Below, one piece after another: positions 8,221 to 17,430 of a stretch of DNA of 26,401 nt (the stretch's first letter is position 1; each line of letters begins with the position of its first letter). Below the pieces are notes generated by a model, which saw only the letters and a list, made by a program, of their open reading frames with translations, was not told the DNA's origin and made no database searches. Made by a program: the position numbers and the translations under genes. Source of the DNA: an uncultured Bacteroidota bacterium (GTDB lineage Bacteria > Bacteroidota > Bacteroidia > Bacteroidales > CAIWKO01); contig CALGYY010000164.1 in the NCBI GenBank assembly GCA_937934705.1, forward strand, positions 1-26,401. The letters run 5' to 3'.

Positions 8221-9672
8221 TTATCCCGCTTTGATTACTTTTACGCATGGTGTCCTGGACTGATTCTGGCGGATGCAAACCAGGTAGTGTCCTTCCTGCA
8301 AGTTGTTCAGCGTCTCAAGCATGAGCGTGTTGCTGCCTTCGAGGGCATGAGCCTCTTCTTCGCGCAGAAGCATGCCGGAAGTGTTGAACATCTGAATGTA
8401 TACGGGACCGCTGCTGTTGGCGGTGTAATTCAGATAGAGCCGGTCAGAAAAAGGGTTAGGTCCCGCATTCAGACTGCCTGCATCACCCATCTCTCCTCCG
8501 CTCATATTAACAACAATTACGTGACTGTAAGTGAACTTTCCGTCATAATCAATCTGCCGCAGGCGGTAGTAATTCATTCCTTCAGCGGGACTGTCGTCAC
8601 TCAGGGTGTATTGCCTCAGTGTATTACTCTCCCCCGCACCATAAACACCTCCGATTTCTTCAAAATTGATCATATCCGGTGACCTTTCTACGAAGAAATA
8701 GTAGTTATTGTGTTCTGAGGCAGTGGCCCAATGCAGGTTCACAGCACGGCCTGATTTCTGGCCCGCAAAACTGATCAGTTCCACAGGCAAAGCAACGCCG
8801 CTTCCCGGCAGGCCGTTATTGATACAGGGTCCGAGGCTGTTGGCCGTCATGTCATCAAAATTCCAATAGGAGATCAGGCCATTGCTGTTATAGGAATTTC
8901 CGGTAACGCTTTCCGGATTCGACATCATGCCGGCAACCTGTGAAGCGGTAAGTGCAACCTTCCATATGGAAACCTCATCAAGATTACCGTTAAAATGGCG
9001 GAAATTGTTCTGCGGATTGCTCCACCTTCCCATATTGAGCCGTGTGCTGGGTGAAAACCCTGCGATGGTCCCTGAAATGTTGTTTTTTGTTGCTTCCAGA
9101 ACACCATTGACATAGATCATCATTCTCTTGCGACTGGGGTTGCCATCATAAACGCAGGCCAGATGATACCACTGACCTTCGGCAGGTACGGTGTTGCTGT
9201 AAATGAATTGACGGCCACTGCCTGTGGTTGTCAATGCGAATTCAAAGCGGGTATTGTCATCATTATGCTGAACCCAGAAAACCCCGTTGTCGCCATTTCC
9301 TGTGGAGTCATTCAGGGTAAAAAGATTAGCCCACCCGCTCACACCTGCTGCGCTCTTGTCCTCCCATTTGACCCACATGGTGATGGTCAGGTAACGGCTG
9401 TTAACCAGGTCAGGAAAGCAGGTGGCATTGGCCGCAGCACCGAAATCAATGTAGCTTCCGGGAGAGGCATCGAAATGCGCATTGTTGGAAGAAGGTTCAT
9501 TATTCGTCTGTACTTCTGCCTGGCTTTTCTTAGCCGGTCCGCTGGTCAGAAAAATGACAAGCCCAATTCCGGCAAGAAAAACAAAGATGCCAATTCCGAT
9601 CAGGATCTTTTTACCAAGACTGAGTTTCAGGCCTGTTCTCAGCCTGTTCCGGGGTGAAAGTCGGGAGTTCAT
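8221..9672 (-). CDS. LamG-domain protein with T9SS sorting domain
   Basis: This is a 483-aa predicted cell-surface or secreted protein. A basic N-terminus of about 20 residues precedes one hydrophobic segment (about 22-43). Residues about 68-245 form a LamG/concanavalin-A-like jelly roll (ITMWVKW; WYHLACVYDG; FNGNLDEVSIWKVALT), a fold usually binding glycans. Residues about 296-390 are the linker module LPVELISF...YYRLRQIDYDGKFTYS, shared with the other two cargo proteins in this window. The C-terminal part (about 403-483: GPNPFSDRLYL, then GHYLV) is a type A T9SS sorting domain. The N-terminus is odd because it looks more like a signal anchor than a cleavable signal peptide. A TAGTTTTA sequence at 9698-9705 is a possible -7 element, with no convincing -33. 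The 3' end converges on the response regulator with 7 bases between the stop codons. Confidence 0.88.
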   Translation of the reverse strand: MNSRLSPRNRLRTGLKLSLGKKILIGIGIFVFLAGIGLVIFLTSGPAKKSQAEVQTNNEPSSNNAHFDASPGSYIDFGAAANATCFPDLVNSRYLTITMWVKWEDKSAAGVSGWANLFTLNDSTGNGDNGVFWVQHNDDNTRFEFALTTTGSGRQFIYSNTVPAEGQWYHLACVYDGNPSRKRMMIYVNGVLEATKNNISGTIAGFSPSTRLNMGRWSNPQNNFRHFNGNLDEVSIWKVALTASQVAGMMSNPESVTGNSYNSNGLISYWNFDDMTANSLGPCINNGLPGSGVALPVELISFAGQKSGRAVNLHWATASEHNNYYFFVERSPDMINFEEIGGVYGAGESNTLRQYTLSDDSPAEGMNYYRLRQIDYDGKFTYSHVIVVNMSGGEMGDAGSLNAGPNPFSDRLYLNYTANSSGPVYIQMFNTSGMLLREEEAHALEGSNTLMLETLNNLQEGHYLVCIRQNQSRTPCVKVIKAG

Positions 9673-9758
9673 AAGGTGTCAGTTTTAGAGTTTGACGTAA
9701 AACTAAACACTGGGTGAGCCTCCTCCCAGCAGTCATTTGCCGCATTTCCACAGGTGGT

Positions 9759-12700
9759 TCAGCCTGTATTTCTTAACCTTAATTGCTCACTGAAAGTATT
9801 GAAGGCCTGACGGATCTCCGTCATGGCCTCACTGATCGCTCTAGCCTCGTGCTGCGAGGCGGCCATTTCTATCTCTTCAGCCAATTGGCGCAATCTCAGA
9901 GCCCGGATATTGCCGCTCATCCCCTTCAGCGTATGGGCATGAAAGCGTACTTTCTCCATTTCTCCGGATAATGAAGCCTGCTCCATTAAAGTCAGATGCC
10001 CCGGAGCTGTCCGTACAAAGTAATCAAGCAGTTCATTCATGAGTTCTGCGTTGTTGTTGCAAACATCAGTAAACGCTGCCAGGTCAAAAACCACTGTATC
10101 TCCTGTTTCATATTTTTTGCCCTCCGTTTCAAGCACAGCGGCGATGTCACCCTGCCGGATCAACTCCGTGATTTTCGAAATGATTTCTTCTCTGCGGAAA
10201 GGCTTACTGAGGTATTCATCCATGCCGGCGGCAAGGCATTTTTCCCGGTCGCCACTCATGGCACTGGCTGTAAGAGCAATGATGGGAACCCGTTCACCAT
10301 CCTTTTCCAGGCTTCTGATTTGTTTGCATGCCTCAAAACCATCCATATCGGGCATATGGACATCCATCAGAATAATATCGGGAATGCGGGTCTTAAATAT
10401 CTCAACGGCCTGCAGACCATCGGCCGCTTCCTCCACGGTGGCACCGCTCTGCTTCACCAGGCTGGTGATCAGTTTCATGTTCAGTTCATTGTCCTCAGCG
10501 ATCAGAATATGTATTCCTTTCAATACTTCCACAGATTCAGATGTGATGGCCGGTTTCTGTTTTTTTCGCTGTGTTCTTCCCTCAAGTAAATCGAGAAGAT
10601 CGAAAAACTCCTTCATCTTCACGGGTTTGGTCAGGAAGTGATCCACCAAACGGACATCCCCTTCTTTCTCGATCAGATCTTTCTCAATTGATGAGAACAT
10701 GAGAACCCGTGGTCCCTGCTCAGGATACTGTCTGTGTATCGCTTCCGCCAGCATCAGGCCGTTCATTCCGGGCATATGCATATCAATGATAACAGCATCA
10801 ACTGACTTTCCGTCTTTTTTGAGCTGCTCCATCAAACGGATGGCATTTTCAGGCTGAGGGGTCAGACTGCATGGAATACCCCGGTATTCCAGCATCCTTT
10901 CCATAATCTTCAGATTGGTTTCGTTATCGTCCACCACAACAATGTGCCGGATGCGGCTGCTCTGACTGTTTTGCTCTTCTACTTCGGAGGTTTCCATTTT
11001 TAATGGTAGCACAAAGTGGAATTTGGATCCGACACCGACTTCACTCTCAACCCAGATCCGGCCACCCATCATCTCTACCAGACTTTTTGATATGCTCAGA
11101 CCCAGTCCGCTCCCTCCGTACCTGCGTGTGATTGACCGGTCAGCCTGTTCAAAACTATGAAAGATCAACTGCTGTTTGGTATCAGGAATTCCCATACCGG
11201 TGTCCCTGACGGTGAATATGACCGGACGGTGACAGGGGCCCGGCTGATTGTTTTCCAATTGCCGCGCTTCAATGCAGATCTCTCCCTCTTCAGTGAATTT
11301 TATGGCGTTGCTGATCAGGTTGATCAGTACCTGACGGATCCTGACAGGGTCACCGATCACCCATTCCGGCAGATCAGGATCAATATTCATGAGCAGTTCG
11401 ATCTTCTTCTGGTGTGCTTTTACATTCATGATCTCGACACACTTTTCGATCAACTCCCTTAACTGAACCCGGGTGTACTCAATTTTCAGTTTGCATGATT
11501 CGATCTTGGAGAAGTCCAGAACATCGTTGATCGTATCCAGCAGGGTGTATCCTGAATTCTGTATAGCCTCAAGGTACTCAGTTTGGGTGGCATTAAGTTT
11601 TGTGGTCAGGAGCAGCTCCGACATTCCGATCACCGCATTGAGAGGGGTTCTGATCTCGTGACTCATCATGGCCAGAAATTCTGACTTGGCCAGGTTGGCT
11701 CTTTCGGCCTCTTCCTTGGCTGCCCTTATGGCCTCCTCATGTTGTTTGTCTACCGTTATATCTTCGAAGCTCTCAATACCGCAAATGATTCTTCCTGCCG
11801 GATCTCTCAGAATTTCTGCGTTCTTCATGATGATGATCTCCCTGCCGTCTTTATGCCTGATCGTGCATTCCCGTTTGAAGATCGGCTCTTGGTTTTTTGG
11901 ATTGAATAATCCGCAGTTCTGAGTACAGGGCTCGTTTGCAAATTCCAGGCACTTCCTGCCGATCACATCAGCGGCCTTATATCCGGTAATGGTTTCAGCC
12001 TTATGGTTCCAAGTGGTGATTTTCCTTGATGAATCCACAGTGAAAATTGCACTGGGGATTACATTATATAATTTTGCTGAAAAGTTGTTCGCTTCCTGCA
12101 AAGCATCCGCAAGCCTGGTCTTGTTTTCAACTTCTTTGATCAAAGCGAGTTTCTGATTCCCGTAATCACTGATCATCCGCGCCAAAGTACCGAATTCATC
12201 ACTTCTCCTGGTCAGCCGGATCAGCTCTTTCCCGTTTCCTTTTGACAGTCCGTTGCTGATGATCTCAAACGGCATCGAAAACCATCTGTGGGTAAAGGCG
12301 GTTATTATGACAAGCAGAAGAATGATCACCAGTATGCCGTAAAAACCATTATCCTGGAGACTTTGCAGGAGATCAGCATGATGGTCTTCCTTGAAGAAGT
12401 TTATCGAGGAGATTTCCTGCCCGTCAATATCGTGAAGAGGAAAGTTAATGCTATGGGATTCTGTGTTGTTTGACCCATTTTCAGACTGTTCCGTTTGAAG
12501 GGTTAACTGAAAACCGGTCGCCCCCGCAATTTCCTGAATGTAATCCGCATCCCAGATTTTATCACAAAGCATAAAACCATGAGGAATGCCTTCTCTGCTG
12601 ACATCTGTAACATGGAAAATTCCGGCACAGAACAATTCGTGAAGGACGCCTTCCCGCCTCATAAAAGCATGGCCGAATTTTTTACCCTCCATCATTTGTC

Positions 12701-13085
12701 TTACCTGACCGGGGCTCCATATACTCAAAGGGTGCAGGCTGTCGCCCAAACCATATATGATTTGTCCATCAGTATCATAAACAGAGAGACTGCTCATCTG
12801 ATAATGGTTGACGATTGCTCCGAGGTTTTGCTCTGCCCAGGTACTGTCGCGGGAATCAATGAAGTCTACCATTTCATCCCACGCACTGTTGTCTTCAACA
12901 GGGCGCATATAGGCTTCCTGCTTGAATTTCATGACCTTCTCCACGATCTGGCGGTCGCTGGTCATCTTCGATCTGCGGTAAATTTCTCCTTCCGCATTCT
13001 GGAAGTACAGGTACCCGAATACCAGGAGAGCAATGCATAAAAATGCAGAGCCCAGCAGGATCAGAATTTTATGTTTGATCTTCAT
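9759..13085 (-). CDS. Hybrid sensor histidine kinase: CHASE4-HAMP-PAS-HisKA-HATPase-REC-REC-HPt
   Basis: This is an 1108-aa inner-membrane phosphorelay protein. TM1 is at about residues 8-28. A periplasmic CHASE4-like sensor follows (about 38-200; VEDNSAWDEMVDFI), then TM2 (247-266), a HAMP-like linker ending in DEFG, and a PAS domain (about 335-445) with Cys379, Cys387 and Cys391. The kinase core has the H-box MMSHEIRTPLN (phospho-acceptor His476), N-box around Asn593, G1 DTGMGIP (628-634) and G2 GGSGLGLS (657-664). Receiver 1 has Asp768 and Lys820; receiver 2 has Asp908, Thr939 and Lys961. The C-terminal HPt domain carries His1051 in HTLKG. This is the full relay layout of BarA/ArcB-type kinases. 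No DNA-binding response regulator lies beside it. The sigma-54 receiver protein at 7035-8213 is the only free-standing receiver in the window. Its ligand is unknown. Confidence 0.95.
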   Translation of the reverse strand: MKIKHKILILLGSAFLCIALLVFGYLYFQNAEGEIYRRSKMTSDRQIVEKVMKFKQEAYMRPVEDNSAWDEMVDFIDSRDSTWAEQNLGAIVNHYQMSSLSVYDTDGQIIYGLGDSLHPLSIWSPGQVRQMMEGKKFGHAFMRREGVLHELFCAGIFHVTDVSREGIPHGFMLCDKIWDADYIQEIAGATGFQLTLQTEQSENGSNNTESHSINFPLHDIDGQEISSINFFKEDHHADLLQSLQDNGFYGILVIILLLVIITAFTHRWFSMPFEIISNGLSKGNGKELIRLTRRSDEFGTLARMISDYGNQKLALIKEVENKTRLADALQEANNFSAKLYNVIPSAIFTVDSSRKITTWNHKAETITGYKAADVIGRKCLEFANEPCTQNCGLFNPKNQEPIFKRECTIRHKDGREIIIMKNAEILRDPAGRIICGIESFEDITVDKQHEEAIRAAKEEAERANLAKSEFLAMMSHEIRTPLNAVIGMSELLLTTKLNATQTEYLEAIQNSGYTLLDTINDVLDFSKIESCKLKIEYTRVQLRELIEKCVEIMNVKAHQKKIELLMNIDPDLPEWVIGDPVRIRQVLINLISNAIKFTEEGEICIEARQLENNQPGPCHRPVIFTVRDTGMGIPDTKQQLIFHSFEQADRSITRRYGGSGLGLSISKSLVEMMGGRIWVESEVGVGSKFHFVLPLKMETSEVEEQNSQSSRIRHIVVVDDNETNLKIMERMLEYRGIPCSLTPQPENAIRLMEQLKKDGKSVDAVIIDMHMPGMNGLMLAEAIHRQYPEQGPRVLMFSSIEKDLIEKEGDVRLVDHFLTKPVKMKEFFDLLDLLEGRTQRKKQKPAITSESVEVLKGIHILIAEDNELNMKLITSLVKQSGATVEEAADGLQAVEIFKTRIPDIILMDVHMPDMDGFEACKQIRSLEKDGERVPIIALTASAMSGDREKCLAAGMDEYLSKPFRREEIISKITELIRQGDIAAVLETEGKKYETGDTVVFDLAAFTDVCNNNAELMNELLDYFVRTAPGHLTLMEQASLSGEMEKVRFHAHTLKGMSGNIRALRLRQLAEEIEMAASQHEARAISEAMTEIRQAFNTFSEQLRLRNTG

Positions 13086-13115
13086 AACGGGGGTGTTATT
13101 AGCTTGTTTACCCCG

Positions 13116-13147
13116 TAAAGTTAAGTTGCCGGTAATCCGTATCCAAT
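13116..13147 (-). promoter_or_regulatory. Candidate promoter of the hybrid kinase gene
   Basis: On the minus strand, ATTG is followed after 20 bp by TAACTTTA. This matches the Bacteroidetes -33/-7 pattern with one mismatch in the -7 element. The predicted start is about 24 bases before the kinase ATG at 13085. It has the same form and spacing as the sucC candidate. Confidence 0.45.
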
Positions 13148-13303
13148 AGTACGGGCGCGAAACGCGTGCTTCAGAGGGTCAATTCAGGTCAAATGACCTG
13201 GAGATTGTGGGGGCTGTAATGCAGAATGGCAGTGACTGAAGAGTCATGAATTGAATCGAAAGTAAGTCTGATTTTGCTGACAGCATCATGAATGTCATCT
13301 GCG

Positions 13304-13490
13304 AAAAATAACAGGGCCGGCACCGGAGAAGGCATTTCCCCCAAAATTTACTTCAACCGGTCGCCGGAGCCCTTGTTTGTCCTTTTTATTGTAAGTGAAG
13401 AAAACAGGGCCCGGACGATGCAGGGACTTCCCCCAAAACCCTCAGCAAAGTCGCAGGGCCCATGTTTCTCTTCTGTATCACTTTTCTTAA
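13304..13490. repeat. Degenerate tandem duplication of about 92 bp in the intergenic gap
   Basis: The 470-bp gap 13086-13555 holds no convincing gene. Within it, two diverged copies of one unit lie head to tail. Copy 1 has ACAGGGCC at 13311, TTCCCCCAAAA at 13336-13346 and TCGCCGG at 13361. Copy 2 has ACAGGGCCC at 13404, TTCCCCCAAAA at 13428-13438 and TCGCAGG at 13451. The internal offsets are 25/25 and 24/23 bases, and each copy continues into a similar T/C-rich tail. The period is about 92 bp. An open frame runs across both copies on the plus strand but shows no recognisable protein. Apart from the kinase promoter at the left end, I see nothing else in this gap. Confidence 0.55.
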
Positions 13491-13555
13491 CTATCCCGAT
13501 CCCGCAGGGAATTTTACTCATTATTGCTCCTTCTGCAGATACCGGCCATTTCCGC

Positions 13556-16500
13556 TTAGTATTTTATGAGTTTTTTAATCATATCATTTTTACCTGATAT
13601 TCTGATGTAATAGATGCCACCTTTCAGTCCGCTCAGATCCAGAAAGATGGAGTTCGGACCTTCCTCTGCCGGCTGTTCATGTTGCAGGACCAGGCGACCT
13701 GTCAGATCAAGAATCTCCAGTACCGTATTTCCTGCTTTCGGACTATTGAAACTGACCTGAACATGACTTGCAGCAGGGACAGGCCAGAGGGTGAAATCTC
13801 CGTTACCAGCAGTTCTGATCACAGTGACAGTATATGAAAGCTTGGTCGATCCGTTGAAGTCGGTTTGCTTGAGGCGGTAGAACGACTTTTCAAAAGGCTG
13901 CAGGTCTTTAAAGTAATAGCTGATATTGTGGGCCGAGTTTCCGGCTCCCTGTACTCGGCCAATTTCTTCGAAATGCTGACCATCCTGTGAACGCTGAATA
14001 TCAAAGTAATCATTGTCAGTTTCAGAGGCAGTGATCCATTCCAGTTGGTTGATCTCTCCTTGCGCGAATGCATTGAATGACAGAAGTTCGACCGGAAGCG
14101 GGCCAGGACATCCGGCGATGTAGCAATTTGCAGCAAGGCTCGAGATGTTGTTGCAGGTTCCGCCTACCGGTGTAACATAAAGCACATAGGTCTGATCTGT
14201 GGGCGGAACAAGTGCAGGCGGGTTGTATGATGAGGTCGGAACCTTGTGTTTTGTCGCCACAAGTGTTACATCATCCACCATGAAAGGATTAACCGATGTG
14301 CAACCTCCGGCAATATTGTCATTATACCATTTGAATCCTATGTAGAATGTCTGACCGTTAGCCGCTGCTGGTAACAGGAGGTTGGTTACTGTTTGTGTGC
14401 TGCTTTGGCTGTGGTAGGGGCCGCCGAAACTCACCCAGGATGCGGGATCTGATGGGTTAGAAAGAGCATAAACAATGTTCCCGTAATCGTTGCCTGATGC
14501 TGCAGGGGAGAAGCATCCAAACAATGATGATTCTCTTTGTCCCTGACACTTCCAGCGGAAGGAAACTCTGATATTATCACAACTTGTAGCATTAAAGGGT
14601 GTTGAAAGGTAGGCGATCTTATTGCAGTCGTCAGTATTAAGGTAAGCATTATAGGCTCCAGCTCCGTTTCTGACGCAAAGACTCCGGGTTGCGATAGGCG
14701 CAGTAGCACCAAATGCCCAGTTGTTGACCGAGCCTGTTTGTGCCACTTCACTCCACCCGTTGTAACCTGCACCGATTGATGTGTTGATGAATGCATCGAA
14801 AGTCTGTAACGGCAGGAGGGTCGTGTCATACATTGTTGACAGGGTCTCCTGCATTACCTGGGTCATGCCTGTAGGGTTGGCCGGACAGGATCCTCCAAGG
14901 CCGCTGGCCGAATACCAGGTGAAGGTATAAGAGGTAGCGCCGGGAACTGCAGGGGTGGATGTGAAAGTCAGCGTATTCGGATCACAGTCGGATCCGTTGA
15001 ATGACGTAATGGCTCCGTAGTCAGCAATGTTGACGTAAACCAGACTTGAAGCAGTGCAGCCGGAGGCACTGGTGGTCTGAAGGTAATAGGTTGTTGTAGT
15101 CGATGGACTGACAATCAGCGTTGCTCCGCTGCCCAATACAGCACCGCCTGATCCGCCCAGTTGCCAATTGTAACTTACTTCATTGATGCTTGGCGTGGCA
15201 TCCAGGGTAACGCTTGAAGGTGTGCACAGATTCTGATTGCTGGCCACTGCGGTAATGGGATCCAGGTTGATGACAACATTATCATTACGTGTGCATCCAT
15301 GCGCCGTGGTTGTTGTTAAGGTGTAAGTTGCGGGATTGGATGAAGGAGTTACTGTAATTGACTGAGTATTCCCAACCGGTGAGCCGCCGGTGCTCCATGC
15401 CCAGCTGACTGTCCCTGCTCCTGATCCGGTCAGGGTTGCAGATGCCCCCTGACATATCGTTTGGTCTGTCCCTGCATTTGCGTAAGCATGTTCCACCCAG
15501 ACTGTGACAAGGTCAGTAGCCGTACATCCGCTGTTGGAAACCGTAACAGTATAAGTAGTGGTAGCGGTTGGGGCGACAATTGTACTGGCCCCCAGAATTC
15601 CGTTGCTCCACTCATATTGTGTGCCGCCTCCGCTGGTTGCTGTTAGTGTTTGGCTGGATGGGGAGTAGGTGTAACCAATACCCAGGAATCCCGGAGACCG
15701 ACATATTACTTTATCCGTCCCTGCGTCGGTTGTCACAGGAGTTCCGATGGTAATAGGGTAGTTGAAGTTCATGACATTTCCGCACATATCCAGAATCCCT
15801 GCGATGTTGATAGTGTAATTTCCGCTGACCATGGCCGGTGACACCGCGAGATCAACCTCTATCGTTCTGCCATTGTTACAATAGTCGTTAACCACGGTGA
15901 ACGTATATCCGGCGAGGGTGAAATCGCTGCCCTGGATGCTGCTGCATTGAACCCATTCGCTGAACTGGATGTGAATAAGGGTAGGAGCAACACAAGTAGG
16001 GGTCCATGAGTTGGCTACAGTCGGAGGAGTATTGTCCCCGATACTGACCGAACCCGCCTGTTGCTGAAAACTGAGTGTGAAGCCGTGATTTGAACCGGAA
16101 TAGAAATTAACACAGATGGCATAACGATGACTGGCAAGTACGTTCACCCTGCGGTTCCAGCGATTATAACTGGAGCCTTTACTGTCGGTTGTGCAGTCAC
16201 CGGTATCATCCCCTTCAACAATACCACAGTTCGAATTATGCAATCCTGTTGGGCCATGATATAGTGAGTAATTACAGCTAAGTTGCTGCCTGACTCCGCT
16301 TTCACAGCCATTGGTAATGTCCCAGAGAACAAAATCATAGTCGGTTGATGAAGTAGGTGAAATCGTGAAATCAAGGGGCCCGTCAGAGGAGGGACTGAAT
16401 GCGTACCAGACTGAACCTCCTGAGCCAGTGCCGGAATAGCAGGTTCCGGAATCATCTGTAATATTGCCAAGGTCAGTATATTGCTCCAACCCTGTCATCA

Positions 16501-17029
16501 CGGAGGCATTATTACACAGCGGCAGGGCAAACGGACAATCGCTTTCCGGCCAGGTCACTTTAACATTACCGTCGAAATAGAAGGATTCAATCTGTGCCTC
16601 CCATCCTGCAGCATCCTCAAAATCAACAAAGGATGGCTTATATAAAAAAGTGATATGCTGCCCTTCAATATTCGGGATCTTTTCACCCTGACGGAAAACC
16701 CCGAAAACACTGTCTTCCGTTGTTTTTCCGAGAAATATCCACAACTCAGCACCTGCAGGAAGCTGGAGGTCAGTAAAGTATACCCTCAGATATCCCTGCA
16801 CGGCATGAAGGGTTGTCAGCTTTTCATAATGTCCCGCGTCAGCGTCGGGACCTCCGGCATCATAAAATACGCCATGACTGACCGGAATATCACGGTCATC
16901 GGCGATAGTGTAAAATGATGCAGGGCGGTTAAGTTCAGAATGATCAACCTGGCCGCAGATTGACTCCGGAAACGAAAACATGATGATCCATACCGCTAAG
17001 GGGTATAACAAGCAGAGAACTTTTTTCAT
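13556..17029 (-). CDS. Large multidomain adhesin-like protein with T9SS sorting domain
   Basis: This is an 1157-aa secreted or surface protein. I start it at the ATG at 17029 rather than the GTG just before it. The signal peptide MKKVLCLLYPLAVWIIMFSF...CG is followed by an N-terminal beta domain, then a region with disulfide-forming Cys (about 165-325; SVWYAFSPSSDGPLDFTI), an Ig-like segment beginning near IGDNTPPTV, and several PKD/Ig-like repeats opening with DAGTD or ANAGTDQTIC (about 430-670). A jelly-roll or MAM-like segment follows (about 740-925; FRWKCQG, FMVDDVTLV). The linker module LPVELLSF...YRLKQTDFNG is at about 978-1070 and the T9SS type A sorting domain at about 1078-1157 (WPVPAASHVQVSF; GGIYYIRI). 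No catalytic motif is evident, so adhesion or a structural role is inferred. Upstream, at 17097-17161, is the operator-plus-promoter block shared with the next T9SS gene. Confidence 0.88.
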   Translation of the reverse strand: MKKVLCLLYPLAVWIIMFSFPESICGQVDHSELNRPASFYTIADDRDIPVSHGVFYDAGGPDADAGHYEKLTTLHAVQGYLRVYFTDLQLPAGAELWIFLGKTTEDSVFGVFRQGEKIPNIEGQHITFLYKPSFVDFEDAAGWEAQIESFYFDGNVKVTWPESDCPFALPLCNNASVMTGLEQYTDLGNITDDSGTCYSGTGSGGSVWYAFSPSSDGPLDFTISPTSSTDYDFVLWDITNGCESGVRQQLSCNYSLYHGPTGLHNSNCGIVEGDDTGDCTTDSKGSSYNRWNRRVNVLASHRYAICVNFYSGSNHGFTLSFQQQAGSVSIGDNTPPTVANSWTPTCVAPTLIHIQFSEWVQCSSIQGSDFTLAGYTFTVVNDYCNNGRTIEVDLAVSPAMVSGNYTINIAGILDMCGNVMNFNYPITIGTPVTTDAGTDKVICRSPGFLGIGYTYSPSSQTLTATSGGGTQYEWSNGILGASTIVAPTATTTYTVTVSNSGCTATDLVTVWVEHAYANAGTDQTICQGASATLTGSGAGTVSWAWSTGGSPVGNTQSITVTPSSNPATYTLTTTTAHGCTRNDNVVINLDPITAVASNQNLCTPSSVTLDATPSINEVSYNWQLGGSGGAVLGSGATLIVSPSTTTTYYLQTTSASGCTASSLVYVNIADYGAITSFNGSDCDPNTLTFTSTPAVPGATSYTFTWYSASGLGGSCPANPTGMTQVMQETLSTMYDTTLLPLQTFDAFINTSIGAGYNGWSEVAQTGSVNNWAFGATAPIATRSLCVRNGAGAYNAYLNTDDCNKIAYLSTPFNATSCDNIRVSFRWKCQGQRESSLFGCFSPAASGNDYGNIVYALSNPSDPASWVSFGGPYHSQSSTQTVTNLLLPAAANGQTFYIGFKWYNDNIAGGCTSVNPFMVDDVTLVATKHKVPTSSYNPPALVPPTDQTYVLYVTPVGGTCNNISSLAANCYIAGCPGPLPVELLSFNAFAQGEINQLEWITASETDNDYFDIQRSQDGQHFEEIGRVQGAGNSAHNISYYFKDLQPFEKSFYRLKQTDFNGSTKLSYTVTVIRTAGNGDFTLWPVPAASHVQVSFNSPKAGNTVLEILDLTGRLVLQHEQPAEEGPNSIFLDLSGLKGGIYYIRISGKNDMIKKLIKY

Positions 17030-17096
17030 CACGAACTTTTTTTGATTTTCATGGTTTAAGGTCAGAAACTGATATGATGATAAAGAAAGTCCGAAG

Positions 17097-17104
17097 CAAA
17101 AATA
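17097..17104 (-). promoter_or_regulatory. -7 element of the 1157-aa adhesin gene
   Basis: TATTTTTG on the minus strand is a perfect Bacteroidetes -7 element, about 68 bases before the ATG. No TTG or TTTG lies at the expected -33 distance; the sequence there is ATACAATC. This suggests a promoter that needs an activator bound upstream. Confidence 0.55.
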
Positions 17105-17142
17105 AACTTCATAAATCCAGATTGTATATGACTTTTGGCACA

Positions 17143-17161
17143 GATACCTGTATCAAAACAA
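17143..17161 (-). promoter_or_regulatory. Candidate operator, copy 1
   Basis: On the minus strand this reads TTGTTTTGATACAGGTATC. The core GATAC-AG-GTATC is an inverted repeat with 5-bp arms. The element ends exactly 38 bp before the TATTTTTG at 17097-17104, placing its core near -52 to -55 from the likely transcript start. That is a normal place for an activator. Fifteen of 19 positions match the element at 20264-20282, which has the same 38-bp spacing. Confidence 0.6.
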
Positions 17162-17222
17162 ATGAAGGCTTGTCTTGCACCTGAATTTGTACAGTATAGA
17201 ATGGGTTAATTTTAATTAGCAC

Positions 17223-17249
17223 AAAAACAGAGTATTAAAAAACAGAGTA
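17223..17249. repeat. Short 15-bp tandem repeat in the intergenic gap
   Basis: AAAAACAGAGTA occurs at 17223-17234 and again at 17238-17249. The rest of the 401-bp gap 17030-17430 holds the promoter and operator described at 17097-17161. A weak 6-bp stem, ACTCTT/AAGAGT (17394-17412), lies just downstream of the glycine-rich gene and has no T-run. I see no gene there. Confidence 0.4.
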
Positions 17250-17430
17250 ATGCAAAATGTTATCACTTTGTGCGCATGAATCTGTACTACAATTCATCTT
17301 ATGATCGGGAAAACCCCAATCAGTTGTCTTAAACACAGCTTATGTTGATAGTAACTGATCAGATTCCATACAGCATTACAATGAACAGACGTCACTCTTC
17401 GATTTCAAGAGTTTAATCTGTCAATCTGCT

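Noticed and set aside
9710..9729. CTGGG...CCCAG hairpin between the kinase and LamG genes as a terminator
   Set aside because: The stem is only about five pairs and the following T-run is broken, so it is too weak to call.
9747..9758. CCACAGGTGG palindrome upstream of the LamG gene, similar in its centre to the operator core
   Set aside because: The arms differ (CCAC/GTGG instead of GATAC/GTATC), the distance to the -7 candidate is 41 bp rather than 38, and the TTGT box is absent.
13292..13597. 101-codon open frame across the intergenic repeat
   Set aside because: No recognisable protein features. It overlaps the end of the adhesin gene, and its internal similarity follows from the DNA repeat.
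17136..17152. TTGGCACAGATACCTGT on the plus strand, similar to a sigma-54 promoter (TGGCAC-N5-TTGC)
   Set aside because: The GC of the -12 box is missing (GG-N10-TG), and it points away from any start codon. The shared operator explains the conservation better.
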